A DNA stretch of 64,000 nt from Fodinibius roseus (GTDB lineage: Bacteria; Bacteroidota; Rhodothermia; Balneolales; Balneolaceae), in assembly GCF_900129315.1 (NCBI RefSeq), contig NZ_FQUS01000017.1, positions 50,041 through 114,040 of the forward strand, written 5' to 3'. How positions within the stretch are numbered: the stretch's first letter is position 1; each line of letters opens with the position of its first letter. Positions 16,923 through 26,358 of this stretch are shown one piece after another. The notes beneath the pieces are model-generated. The model was not told the DNA's origin, searched no databases, and saw nothing but the letters and a program-made list of their open reading frames with translations. A program made the translations under genes and the position numbers.

Positions 16923-18932
16923 ATGATACGATTTCCTTTTCAGTCAGATCGATTTCCGTTTTTCGCTGTGCTCATAGCAGTGCTGTTTCTTTGGACCGGC
17001 CTTACCGCTCCTGAAACGGCCCGCGCCCAGGCTTCCCTGGGCTCCTCGGCATCTGTCGCGGAAGAAGTCCCCTACACGAACCCGCTTATCCTTCAGCGCG
17101 CCGATCCCTGGGTCTACCGTCACAGGGACGGCTATTACTATTTTACGGCGACGGTGCCGGAGTACGACCGCCTGGAAGTCCGCCGGGCCAAAACCATAGA
17201 GGGACTCCGGGAAGCGGAACCGAAGGTGATCTGGCGCAAGCATGACGAGGGTCCGATGGGGGCTCATATCTGGGCGCCGGAGCTCCACTATATCGACGGC
17301 AAGTGGTATATCTATTTTGCGGCGGGCGGGGCTGAGGACGTTTGGGCGATCCGGATGTACGTGCTGGAAAACGACTCCGACGACCCGCTGGAAGGGGAAT
17401 GGACGGAAAAGGGTCAGACCAAAACCAGGTGGGAAACCTTCTCGCTGGATGCCACGACCTTTGAGCATCGCGGCACCCGCTATATGGTGTGGGCGCAGCA
17501 CCCGCCGGATATGGATGGGAATACGGCTCTCTATATTGCCGAAATGGATACCCCCTGGAGTATCCGGCAGCCGCAGGTAGAGCTTACGCGTCCCGATTAC
17601 GAATGGGAAAAGCAGCTGTTTGAGGTCAACGAGGGCGCGGCGGTGATCAAGCGGGGGGACAAGATTTTTATGACGTATTCAGCCAGCGGCACGGATCACA
17701 ATTATGCGGTGGGCCTGCTTACCGCGGATGCCGGTGCGAACCTTCTGGACCCGGACAGCTGGGAAAAGTCCCCGGAACCGGTGTTCCAAACGTCGGAGGA
17801 GAACGGGATCTACGGACCGGGACACAACAGCTTTACGACTACGCCGGACGGGGAGACGGACCTGTTTATCTATCACGCGCGCAGTTACAAGGAGATTGAC
17901 GGGGATCCGCTGGACGACCCGAACCGGCATACGCGGGTGCATAAGGTCCGCTGGACGGAAGACGGAACGCCCCTTTTCGGGGAGCCCCTGCCGGATAACA
18001 GGTATCAAAAGATCGGCAGCATTGAGCAGATGGACCCGGAATTGAGTCGGCTGTTGGACCCGGAGGCCCGGCCGGAGCTGATCGGCGGGGGCTATGCGTG
18101 GTCAGAGGGCCCCCTGTGGGTGGATGAGCACCGGTTCCTGCTGTTTTCGGATATCCCCAACAACATTATCTACAAGTGGGAAGAGGGCGAAGGCATTTCT
18201 GAGTATCTGAAGCCATCGGGATATACCGGGAAGGAGGAACGGGGCGGTGAGCTGGGCTCCAACGGGCTGATGATCGGACGTGAGGGCGCCCTCATTCTCG
18301 CCCAGCACGGGGACCGGCGGATCGCCCGGATGGACGCCCCGCTGACGGACCCGGAGCCCCGCTTTGTTACGCTGGCTGACAGTTTTAATAACAAAAGGAT
18401 CAATACGCCTAACGACCTGGTGCAGCACAGCAACGGCAGTATCTATTTTACTGATCCGCCTTACGGTTTTGAGCAGCGGGGCGAGGACCCGGCCCAGGAG
18501 CTGGATTTCCAGGGCGTGTATCGCCTGGACCCCTCCGGGGAGATGGAGCTGGTAACTGATGAGCTGCATCGCCCGAACGGCGTGGCTCTTTCCCCGGATG
18601 AACGCACGCTCTATGTGGGCAACTCCGGCTCCGAGAATCCCATATGGATGGCTTTTGACGTGGATGAGGAGGGGGGTACGTCCAACGGGCGGGTGTTCCT
18701 GGATCCCGCGGAGGTGGTGGACGAGCCCGGGGGACCCGATGGCATGGTGGTGGATGAGGAAGGGACTATTTATTCTACCGGTCCGGGCGGCGTCTGGGTT
18801 ATCACGCCCGAAGCAGAGGTGCTGGGCATTATCAAGACGGGAAGACCCACCTCGAACTGTACCATCGGCAACGACGGGAAGATGCTCTATATCACGGCCG
18901 ATGACTACCTGCTCCGCCTGCCGCTGAAGTAA
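16923..18932 (+). CDS. Exported GH43 glycosidase fused to SMP-30/gluconolactonase domain
   Basis: 669 residues from ATG 16923; the longer frame would start with TTG. A signal peptide ends near ARAQA. The GH43 five-bladed propeller (about residues 45-375) shows the catalytic base D61 in RADPWV, the pKa-modulating D176 in SLDATTFEH and the general-acid E237 in FEVNEGAAV. The SGL domain (about 390-669) shows E395 in WSEGPLW, NTPNDLVQ and HRPNGVALSPDERTLYVGN, the metal-binding pattern of gluconolactonases. GH43 enzymes release arabinose or xylose; SGL enzymes open sugar lactones. The fusion would allow debranching and lactone opening by one protein, which is inference. Confidence 0.88.
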   Translation: MIRFPFQSDRFPFFAVLIAVLFLWTGLTAPETARAQASLGSSASVAEEVPYTNPLILQRADPWVYRHRDGYYYFTATVPEYDRLEVRRAKTIEGLREAEPKVIWRKHDEGPMGAHIWAPELHYIDGKWYIYFAAGGAEDVWAIRMYVLENDSDDPLEGEWTEKGQTKTRWETFSLDATTFEHRGTRYMVWAQHPPDMDGNTALYIAEMDTPWSIRQPQVELTRPDYEWEKQLFEVNEGAAVIKRGDKIFMTYSASGTDHNYAVGLLTADAGANLLDPDSWEKSPEPVFQTSEENGIYGPGHNSFTTTPDGETDLFIYHARSYKEIDGDPLDDPNRHTRVHKVRWTEDGTPLFGEPLPDNRYQKIGSIEQMDPELSRLLDPEARPELIGGGYAWSEGPLWVDEHRFLLFSDIPNNIIYKWEEGEGISEYLKPSGYTGKEERGGELGSNGLMIGREGALILAQHGDRRIARMDAPLTDPEPRFVTLADSFNNKRINTPNDLVQHSNGSIYFTDPPYGFEQRGEDPAQELDFQGVYRLDPSGEMELVTDELHRPNGVALSPDERTLYVGNSGSENPIWMAFDVDEEGGTSNGRVFLDPAEVVDEPGGPDGMVVDEEGTIYSTGPGGVWVITPEAEVLGIIKTGRPTSNCTIGNDGKMLYITADDYLLRLPLK

Positions 18933-19071
18933 GAAGTATCGGCAGCACCTGCAATATCCCGGAACCGGTATCGATCATTCTGATAACTGCATTTGGACAT
19001 GCAACATCGGCATTGAAAATCAGTATAACGGCATCGCAACAGATGATCCCCAAACAAGATAACCGAATCAG

Positions 19072-21498
19072 ATGTGCTGCTATCCCGATATTGCTAAAAA
19101 GATCTGCCTCGCCCTCCTGTTATGGCTGATCGCCCCGCCGGGCATTGCCCAGAAAGTTATACGGGGGACCGTCACCGATGCGGAGACCGGCGAGACGCTG
19201 CCTTCGGCCAACATCTCTGTGGATGATACCTTTCGGGGAACCATCTCAAACGAAGACGGCCGCTACTCGCTGGAGATCCCGGACTCCCTGCTGCCCGCCG
19301 GGCTGACGGTGCGCTACATCGGCTACCAGACCCGGAGCAGGGTGATCGATGAGGATACGCCCGCCCAGCAGGATTTCGCGCTGCAGCCTTCCGTTACGCA
19401 GATGGAGGAAATAGTGGTGACCGACGAAAATCCGGCCGTCCGCATTATGCGCGAGGTCATCCGGCGCAAACAGCAGTGGCGCCGGGAGCTGAATACCTAC
19501 GAGGCGGAGGCCTACACCCGGCAGTCCCTGGCCAACGACACCAGCATCGTCTCCATTACAGAATCGACCTCCCGGATCTACTGGGATAAGCAGCAGGGTC
19601 ATCGCGAGGTGCTTACCTCCAAGCGGCAGACGGCCAATATCGAGGCGGGGGAAAACTTTGCGGGCGTCAGCTACCTGCCGAATCTGTATGACGACAATGT
19701 GGAGATCGCCGGGTTCAACGTGATGAGCGTTACGCATCCCGATGCCCTGGATTATTACGATTTCAGGCTGCGGGATCAAACTTCCCGGGACGGGCGGACG
19801 GTCTATGAAATCGAGGTCAACCCGGCACGCAAGCTTCAGCCCCTCTTCCGGGGCACGGTCTTTGTGCTCGATGAAGAATACGCCCTGCTGGAAGTGAATC
19901 TAAAACCCAATGGAGTAGTCAGATTTCCCCGGCCTGTCCAGTCCTTCCGCACCACCTACCGGCAGCAGTTTAACAACTTCGGGCAGGATTTCTGGCTGCC
20001 GATCGACATGCGCATAACCGGCGATGTCAAAGTGTCTATGGTCGGACTCGATTTCCCGCTCATCCGGTTCAGGCAGCTCTCGCGCGTGACCAACTACCGG
20101 ATCAACCCCTCCCTGCCCGACTCGCTCTATGAGCAGGAGGGGACCGTGGCAATCGACAGTACCTCGTCCTCAGCAGCTTCCGATTCGCTCATGGCCCGGC
20201 AGGCCTCTGCGGTGCCGCTCTCCGAGGAAGAGGAAGAAGCCTACGCCACCCTCGACAGCACCGCCACGCTCGATAAGGCGTTCAGGCCCAGCGGATTTCT
20301 CGCCCGCTTTGTGGATGAGGATGAAGAGAACGAGGGAGAGGGCTCCGGTGACGGCAGCGGATTCCGTCCCCTGCGGCATGTGCCGGGACGCCTTACGCCG
20401 GCGGGACGCTTTAACCGGGTGGATGAGGTTTTTGCGGGAATTAACTACCGGTACCGGCCCCTCGACCGACTCACCGTGCGGGGCAACGGCGGCTACAGCA
20501 CCGGCTACGGGGAGTGGAGCTACGGCGGCGGATTTTCGCTGCGCTGGCTCGACACCCGTGCGATTGACGCTACGCTCGGATGGGATTACAGCGCCCGAAC
20601 GTCTACCCGCTACACGTCCCATATCTACCAACCCTATTTCACAATCATCCCCAACCTGCTGGGGAATGACGGCTATTTCGACTACTACCGCTCGGAGGGA
20701 TTCCGCGCTTTTTCCCGGTGGACCCACCCCAGCCGGAATCTCTCCCTCGAGGTGGGCTATAGCAGCGAAGATCACCGATCGCTCCCCACGACTACGGCCT
20801 ACGACCTCAGGGGCAAATCAGATAATTACCGCTATAATCCCGCTGTTGACGAGGGACGCATGCAGACGGTGGATGTGGTGGCGGGATATAATCTCAATGA
20901 TGCATATAATTTTGGCGTGACCGGCCGCAAATATATACGCTTCGAGATCGAACACTCCGCCGGAGCTCTCGGCAGCGACTTCGATTTCACCCGGTACGAA
21001 ACGCGGCTCTCCTGGGTTTTCCCCACTTTTTACCAGCGCCGGCTCCTTCCCAATACGCTGGATATCGGCCTCAAGGCCGGCACCTTCAGCGGAGATCTCC
21101 CGTACCAGAAGATGGGCATCGTTGACGGCGCCGTCGGGGTCCTGAGTCCCTACGGCATTCTGCGCGCGGCGCGGGGCCATCCCTATGAGGGCGAGCAGTA
21201 TGTGTCCGTTCACGCCGAGCACAATTTTCGAACCATCCCGTTCGAGGCCATCGGGCTGCAGCCGCTGGTCGACCGTAATATCGGGCTGATCCTCTTCGGG
21301 GGCGCCGCCCGGACCTGGGGACCCGGCGAAATCCCGCCACAGTCATCGGAGCTGTATGCGCCCCGGGGGACAGGTGGAATCCACTGGGAAGCCGGCGTTT
21401 CTCTGAACGGCATCCTGGGACTCTTTCGTATGGACTTCGCCGCGCGGATCGACCGGCCTGCCTTCCTGGTCAGTATCGGGGTAGCGCGGCTGTTCTAA
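19072..21498 (+). CDS. DUF5686/carboxypeptidase-like regulatory domain outer-membrane protein
   Basis: 808 residues. A signal peptide (ICLALLLWLIAPPGIAQ) precedes a CarboxypepD_reg-like beta-sandwich (IRGTVTDAETGETLPSANIS to VRYIGYQT, about residues 28-110). DUF5686 follows (AVRIMREVIRRKQQWRRELN, YEAEAYTRQ, IEVNPARKLQPLFRGTVFV). The C-terminal 350 residues alternate polar and aromatic residues and end in SIGVARLF, as in an outer-membrane barrel closed by Phe. An acidic serine-rich spacer (about 370-425) separates the parts. Such proteins resemble TonB-dependent receptors without the plug; the substrate is unknown. Confidence 0.88.
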   Translation: MCCYPDIAKKICLALLLWLIAPPGIAQKVIRGTVTDAETGETLPSANISVDDTFRGTISNEDGRYSLEIPDSLLPAGLTVRYIGYQTRSRVIDEDTPAQQDFALQPSVTQMEEIVVTDENPAVRIMREVIRRKQQWRRELNTYEAEAYTRQSLANDTSIVSITESTSRIYWDKQQGHREVLTSKRQTANIEAGENFAGVSYLPNLYDDNVEIAGFNVMSVTHPDALDYYDFRLRDQTSRDGRTVYEIEVNPARKLQPLFRGTVFVLDEEYALLEVNLKPNGVVRFPRPVQSFRTTYRQQFNNFGQDFWLPIDMRITGDVKVSMVGLDFPLIRFRQLSRVTNYRINPSLPDSLYEQEGTVAIDSTSSSAASDSLMARQASAVPLSEEEEEAYATLDSTATLDKAFRPSGFLARFVDEDEENEGEGSGDGSGFRPLRHVPGRLTPAGRFNRVDEVFAGINYRYRPLDRLTVRGNGGYSTGYGEWSYGGGFSLRWLDTRAIDATLGWDYSARTSTRYTSHIYQPYFTIIPNLLGNDGYFDYYRSEGFRAFSRWTHPSRNLSLEVGYSSEDHRSLPTTTAYDLRGKSDNYRYNPAVDEGRMQTVDVVAGYNLNDAYNFGVTGRKYIRFEIEHSAGALGSDFDFTRYETRLSWVFPTFYQRRLLPNTLDIGLKAGTFSGDLPYQKMGIVDGAVGVLSPYGILRAARGHPYEGEQYVSVHAEHNFRTIPFEAIGLQPLVDRNIGLILFGGAARTWGPGEIPPQSSELYAPRGTGGIHWEAGVSLNGILGLFRMDFAARIDRPAFLVSIGVARLF

Positions 21499-21712
21499 GG
21501 TAAAGACCCGGGCGGCGGGGATGCTGCGGGATCGAAACGCTGGCAGCACCGTTGTTTTTTGAGACAATGCCTGAGATAAGAGACAAGAACTGTGTATTCA
21601 GCGATGACCCGGTCCCTCTTTACCGCTAAATGTATAAAGCTGTTCCACATTGTTATGATTTTTTACTATACTTAGACTCATTTTAAATAAGGAAAAAAAT
21701 AAGAAACACATC

Positions 21713-22246
21713 ATGGACAAGGTTGGGAGCGGCAGAACGCCTATTTTTACCATTTTAAGCCTTTTTTTGGCCTCGGCACTGATTATTCAGTGCAACACGC
21801 AGACAAATGATTCACAGGATCAGGAAACGGAACAGCAGGAGCAGGCGACGCAGAAAGCAAGAGAGGATACGCCCGAGCTGGCCGACGCCATGGGACAGCT
21901 TCAGTATTACACGCACAAATATGCGCTGGCGCTGGAGGCCGAGAACCATGAGCTGGCCACCTTCTACTTCCATGAGGTACGCGCTGCGGCCGACGGGATC
22001 AAGGAAAACATTCCGGGTTACGAAGGATATGACATTGCCCGTTTTATGAGACTCTTTCTCGACCCCACTATTGAACCGGTGGAAACAGCACTGGCCAACA
22101 GGGACTGGGAGGAAGCCCGCCAAAAGACCATCGAGATGGTGAATTCCTGCAACTCCTGTCACAATGCCACCAGCCACGGCTTTGTTAAAGTCACGCCCGG
22201 CTTTTCAGACAACCCGTACAACCAAGATTTTTCCGCTCCCGAGTAA
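21713..22246 (+). CDS. Lipoprotein with a single CxxCH haem-binding motif
   Basis: 177 residues. A signal segment ends in a lipobox (ALIIQC, about C27), followed by a Gln/Glu-rich linker. The rest is helical (LADAMGQLQYYTHKYALALE, LATFYFHEVRAAADGIKENI, EPVETALANRDWEEARQKTI), with CNSCH near residue 144 before the C-terminus. A helical bundle with CxxCH late in the chain recalls class II c-type cytochromes (cytochrome c-prime/c556), but the spacing is short and no family was confirmed. It would carry haem c covalently in the periplasm. Single gene with 214 quiet bases upstream. Confidence 0.78.
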   Translation: MDKVGSGRTPIFTILSLFLASALIIQCNTQTNDSQDQETEQQEQATQKAREDTPELADAMGQLQYYTHKYALALEAENHELATFYFHEVRAAADGIKENIPGYEGYDIARFMRLFLDPTIEPVETALANRDWEEARQKTIEMVNSCNSCHNATSHGFVKVTPGFSDNPYNQDFSAPE

Positions 22247-22300
22247 CCGCCGAGTGAGAAATAGGTGCTAAGCCCTGTTTCTCACCAAGAAATTCGTGCT

Positions 22301-22582
22301 TCAGCGGCGTCCTCGTCCCCGGGTAATCAATCCGATAACGATCGCAAAGAGAGCCGACCCGATAATAGACCAGAGAATAGGAAACGTTTCCCCGTCGATT
22401 TCGACCGGCAGCATCAACGTAAGTCCCATTTCAGCAGCAAGCCATTTACCGATAAAGGCTCCGATAAACCCGACCACAATAGAGACCAGGCAGCCTCCCA
22501 GGGAATAGCCGGCTATACTTTGGCCGATCCCTCCGCAGATAGCGGCAATAAGTAACAAAATTAACAGACCTGTTAAAGACAT
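22301..22582 (-). CDS. GlsB/YeaQ/YmgE-family stress-response membrane protein
   Basis: 93 residues with three hydrophobic helices. The glycine-rich pattern GQSIAGYSLGGCLVSIVVGFIGAFIGKWLA is the transglycosylase-associated (YeaQ/YmgE/GlsB) signature, and the basic tail GLITRGRGRR is typical. Members are small general-stress inner-membrane proteins of unclear mechanism. Slightly longer than usual owing to an insert (PVEIDGETFPIL) between helices 2 and 3. Converges with the CxxCH lipoprotein gene. Confidence 0.92.
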   Translation of the reverse strand: MSLTGLLILLLIAAICGGIGQSIAGYSLGGCLVSIVVGFIGAFIGKWLAAEMGLTLMLPVEIDGETFPILWSIIGSALFAIVIGLITRGRGRR

Positions 22583-22741
22583 AATAAATGATTTTATTTA
22601 ATGAGGTCCTTGCAAAACCGTTGTTTTGCCCAATCTTTGCATTTTCGCGATTTCAACATCCCCATGTATCGTCTATACACTGCTGTTTTGAAATCACTCA
22701 GGGTTGGTATTGAACAAAATTTCTGGTTTTTCAAAGGCCTC

Positions 22742-23788
22742 TTAATTTCCGCCTTCTAAAATAACCGCCGATTCAAGGGGCTTGATGACAACCGCATCGC
22801 CCGGTTCAAATATGATACGATTATCGGTATGAACCAAATATTTTTCGTCGTTCAGCTCAACGTGGTACGTTATATCGTGACCTTTGAACTCCCGGGCCAC
22901 CACCGTCCCCACTTCCTCGGGGGGCTGGCCGGCAGGTTCTTCGAGGGTCAGGTGCTCCGGACGAATAGAACATAAGACCTTTCCGCAGGCATTACAATTC
23001 AGGCTCATCAGGCCGAGGCTGGTGCTCACTTCGGATCCCCCCGTGGCATCGGCATGAAAAAGATTGGTCCGTCCCAGAAACTGGGCGACAAACTTTGTTT
23101 TGGGATGATAATACACCTCTTCGGGCGTGCCGATCTGTTCAATTTTTCCCTCGTTCATCACCGCAATACGATCGGCAAAAGAGAGCGCTTCTTCCTGGTC
23201 GTGGGTCACCAGCAACGCACTCATCCCGGCCTTTTTCAGGATAGAGCGTACTTCTTTGCGGGTGGTTTCCCGCAGCAAAGCATCCAAATTCGAAAAAGGT
23301 TCATCCAGGAGCACCAGCTTCGGCTTGGGGGCAATGGCCCGCGCCAGCGCCACCCGCTGTTGCTGTCCCCCGGAAAGTTCATTGGGACTGCGCTGCTGGT
23401 AGTCCCCCATTCCCGTCCGGCACAACACCTCCTCGGCATACACGTTGCGCTTGTGCTTCGGTATATCCGTCAGCCCGAATGCAACATTTTCAATCACCGA
23501 AAGATGGGGAAAAAGCGCATAATCCTGGAATACAAAACCGATGCCCCGTTCCTGCGGCGCCATATGATCCTCCGGCGACTCCAGTACCTTTCCTTCGATA
23601 GCGACGGATCCGCGGTCTGCCCTCTCGAAACCCGCAATAAGCCGGAGACTGGTGGTCTTGCCACACCCGCTGGGCCCCAGCAAGGCAAAGATTTCATCCT
23701 CCCGCACCTCGAAATTGATGCCGTCGACGACGGGCCCGGTCTCATCAAAAGCCTTAGTTAAATTGGTGACGGTCAGTAAATTTTTCAT
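22742..23788 (-). CDS. Ferric-iron-type ABC transporter ATP-binding protein (FbpC-like)
   Basis: 348 residues. Walker A GPSGCGKTTSLRLIAG, Q-loop VFQDYALFPHLS, signature LSGGQQQRVALARA, Walker B LVLLDEPFSNLD and the H-loop LLVTHDQEEAL are intact. The C-terminal third is a TOBE-type regulatory domain (ICSIRPEHLTL). It belongs to the FbpC/PotA/CysA group; with a two-module permease it fits iron(III) or related import. The start at 23788 is fixed by its four-base overlap (ATGA) with the permease stop. Confidence 0.9.
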   Translation of the reverse strand: MKNLLTVTNLTKAFDETGPVVDGINFEVREDEIFALLGPSGCGKTTSLRLIAGFERADRGSVAIEGKVLESPEDHMAPQERGIGFVFQDYALFPHLSVIENVAFGLTDIPKHKRNVYAEEVLCRTGMGDYQQRSPNELSGGQQQRVALARAIAPKPKLVLLDEPFSNLDALLRETTRKEVRSILKKAGMSALLVTHDQEEALSFADRIAVMNEGKIEQIGTPEEVYYHPKTKFVAQFLGRTNLFHADATGGSEVSTSLGLMSLNCNACGKVLCSIRPEHLTLEEPAGQPPEEVGTVVAREFKGHDITYHVELNDEKYLVHTDNRIIFEPGDAVVIKPLESAVILEGGN

Positions 23789-25314
23789 GTCTTCTTCCAC
23801 TCTTTCGAAAATAAAAACCCTACAAACAGGGATGAAAATAATAAAATTGCAAGTGCAAAAGGAGCGGCTTCTGCAAACATGGCCTCCCCGGTATAGGACC
23901 AGACTCTCAGTGCGAGGGTATCAAAACCGATGGGAGATAACAGAAACGTTATAGACAACTCTTTCATTGCAGATAAAAAAACCAAAGATGTGGCGGCAAT
24001 CATTCCACCGCGCAACAGCGGAAGCGTAACCTTGAAGAAAGACTTGAAAGATGAATAGCCCATCGACTGGGCTGCCTCTTCCAGCTGGGGCGGCGCCTGG
24101 TACAGGGCGCTGCGTACGGGTCCGATCGCTTCGGCTAAAAAGTGCAGGGAATAGGCGATGACCAGCAGCAACAGCGACTGGTACAGCCAGGAGGATACGT
24201 AAAGGGAAAAAAAGACCAGCGCCAGGGCAAAAGCAAGAGGAGGGGTGGCGTAGCCCAGGTAGGCCACACGTTCCAGGGGATTGCTCAGTTTCGTCCGATA
24301 ACGCACCCCGATATAAGCCAGCGGGAGCGCCATGAGGGTCGTTAACAATGCGGCCGGTGCAGAGGCTTTGACGGAGTTCAGAAACGCATCAAAAAGGTTC
24401 CCTGCCATGGCTGCAAGCGATGCCTCATTGAGCCAAAAGCCAATGGAGGAGACCGGAAGCAGCACCGCAACTAAAAACAGGACAATCACAAAAAGGTAGG
24501 CCGGCACGGCCCACGGACCCAGTTCGAGAAAAGTGTTCGTCCGGGCGGACCCTCGTCCCAGCCGGTGAAAGATCGCCTGCTTCAACAGGCGGTATTCCAG
24601 CACCAGGGCGCCGGTGGTCAGCGCAAGAAGCATTAAGGCCAGCCAGGCTGCGTAGATACGGTCGTAGGCCGACAGGTATTGCAGGTACAGGGCATAACTG
24701 AAGGTCTCAAAACGCATCAGCGAAACAGTCCCGAAATCGCCGATCACATGCAGGCACACCAGCAATCCCCCGGCCAAAAGCGCCGGTTTGAGCTGCGGCA
24801 GGATCACCCTGAAGAACGTAGCCCTCGCATCATGCCCCAGTGACCGCGAGGCCTCTTCAATCGATTGGTCTAATCCCATAAGGGCCGTCCTGATATTCAG
24901 ATACAGGTAGGGAAAAGTGCAGATCGTCAGAACGATCAGCGACCCTTCAAAGCCGCTGATGCGCGGAAAATTCCATCCGAACCATGCATGGAAGGTCCCG
25001 TTGTATCCTCCAAGCCCCAACAGGGCATAGGCCATAATATATCCCGGCATCGCCAGAGGTAGAACTCCCAGAAGCGTAATGAGTCGGCGTGCCCTGATCC
25101 TGCATCGCACGGAAAGATAAGCCAGGGGCAGGGCAATAAGAATATCCAGCGCGAGGACGCCGCCCGCGAGCAGCAGGGTGTTGCCTAAAAGACGCAGGTT
25201 TCGCATCCTGAAAATGACATTGCTCAGCATGTCAGGTGAAGCGTTGAACGCACGGATCAACAGGTAAACCAGCGGCAGCAGCACTCCGATGGCAATCATG
25301 CCCGCAAATGCCAA
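23785..25314 (-). CDS. Iron(III)-type ABC transporter permease, two fused modules (FbpB-like)
   Basis: 509 residues with about 12 membrane helices. Two BPD_transp_1 modules are present, each with an EAA loop: QSIEEASRSLGHDARATFFR near residue 140 and PQLEEAAQSMGYSSFKSFFK near 405. This fused architecture is typical of FbpB/ThiP-like importers. No ATG is available at the conserved N-terminus: the listed start is TTG, and the open frame runs back to a stop at 25366-25368 with only ATT or CTG as other options. No periplasmic binding protein gene lies beside it. Co-transcribed with the ATPase gene. Confidence 0.87.
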   Translation of the reverse strand: MAFAGMIAIGVLLPLVYLLIRAFNASPDMLSNVIFRMRNLRLLGNTLLLAGGVLALDILIALPLAYLSVRCRIRARRLITLLGVLPLAMPGYIMAYALLGLGGYNGTFHAWFGWNFPRISGFEGSLIVLTICTFPYLYLNIRTALMGLDQSIEEASRSLGHDARATFFRVILPQLKPALLAGGLLVCLHVIGDFGTVSLMRFETFSYALYLQYLSAYDRIYAAWLALMLLALTTGALVLEYRLLKQAIFHRLGRGSARTNTFLELGPWAVPAYLFVIVLFLVAVLLPVSSIGFWLNEASLAAMAGNLFDAFLNSVKASAPAALLTTLMALPLAYIGVRYRTKLSNPLERVAYLGYATPPLAFALALVFFSLYVSSWLYQSLLLLVIAYSLHFLAEAIGPVRSALYQAPPQLEEAAQSMGYSSFKSFFKVTLPLLRGGMIAATSLVFLSAMKELSITFLLSPIGFDTLALRVWSYTGEAMFAEAAPFALAILLFSSLFVGFLFSKEWKKT

Positions 25315-25664
25315 CAGGTACCACGGCGGTGACTTTCTATGTATTTTTGTGTCTTTAATAGTGGGTTACGTGCAATGAGACGTGAAATATTTAGACCAAA
25401 TCTAAATAGAAACCAGCTCTATAGCAACAGCCAACACGCCGGATTGGAACAATTTCAAAAATATTATGTTTAATAACGTTCCGATATTTTTATACATTCC
25501 TTTAAGGCATTGTGCGGTTACCTTTTAAGCAACCTGTCAGATTCTGGAAGCATGGATACGCTGACGGGAACCAGTGGTACGGTGGCTGGTCTATTTTACT
25601 TTTTAACCGAACAAAGGCACGTATAATCATTGACTATCACCCAAATCCTTAACCAGGCAGCATT
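25315..25664. other. Regulatory gap between the ABC operon and the SPOR lipoprotein gene
   Basis: 350 bases between divergent genes. It contains the perfect 19-base palindrome described at 25389-25407 close to the ABC operon. The remaining part, towards the SPOR gene, showed no strong signal. Confidence 0.5.
25389..25407 (-). promoter_or_regulatory. Perfect palindrome, candidate metal-regulator (DtxR/MntR-type) operator
   Basis: ATTTAGA, five bases, TCTAAAT form an exact 7+5+7 inverted repeat 75 bases upstream of the annotated permease start. Its TTTAGR...YCTAAA core resembles binding sites of DtxR/MntR-family metal-dependent repressors. Given an iron-type ABC operon directly downstream, metal-dependent repression is the likely meaning. 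The palindrome is seen; the regulator is inferred. Confidence 0.6.
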
Positions 25665-26159
25665 ATGAAGCAGTGGATTATATTTTTAATCATTACAGCT
25701 ATTTCCATCGGGATGCTATATGGATGCGGTCCCAGCGAAGAGGAACAAAGACGTGCGGAACAAGCGCGACAGGATTCTCTTGAACAAGTGCGCCAGCAAC
25801 AGTTGGAGCAACAACGCAGAGACAGTATTGCCAAAGCACGGGCAGACAGTCTTGCCGCACAGAAAGAGGAAGAATCGGAAGATCAGATTGATGTGACGTT
25901 TGACCCGGACGGAGCCTATGCCGTACAGGTGGAGGCGTGGCGCTCAGAGCGGAAAGCGGAAAGTCAGGTTGACAAATGGGTTAACCGCGGTTTCGAAAAT
26001 GCTTTTGTGGTAAAACACGGCCGGGAAGAGACCGGGGATGTCTGGTTTCGCGTGCGCCTGGGACGCCTCTCCAGCCGGCAAGCCGCTCAGGAACTTCGGC
26101 AGCAGCTGCGAGAACAGTACGATGCCCCCTCCTGGATTTCGACTACTTCCGGCGGCTGA
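25665..26159 (+). CDS. SPOR-domain lipoprotein
   Basis: 164 residues. A signal peptide with lipobox MLYGC is followed by a charged Gln/Glu/Arg-rich helical or coiled linker (residues 25-80), then a SPOR domain (about 85-160: AYAVQVEAWRSERKAESQVD, FRVRLGRLSSRQAAQELRQQ). SPOR domains bind glycan strands stripped of stem peptides at the division septum or cell poles. Probably an outer-membrane lipoprotein of the cell envelope. Single gene. Confidence 0.92.
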   Translation: MKQWIIFLIITAISIGMLYGCGPSEEEQRRAEQARQDSLEQVRQQQLEQQRRDSIAKARADSLAAQKEEESEDQIDVTFDPDGAYAVQVEAWRSERKAESQVDKWVNRGFENAFVVKHGREETGDVWFRVRLGRLSSRQAAQELRQQLREQYDAPSWISTTSGG

Positions 26160-26358
26160 TTTTTCCGGAGAACGGAGGCCGGAAGTCGGACAGCAGGAAG
26201 CTTGACTTCGAAGCCGGAGATCCACTCTTAATCTTTGTACGTTCTTCAGGATTCGGGCCTATGGCTTAGCGGGGATAGGATCTGAACGCTGATTTTAAGT
26301 TCCGGACACCTTGTCCCCGGTATCGCATCGACGGCCCTTTTTTATTATCTTGGCCTCT

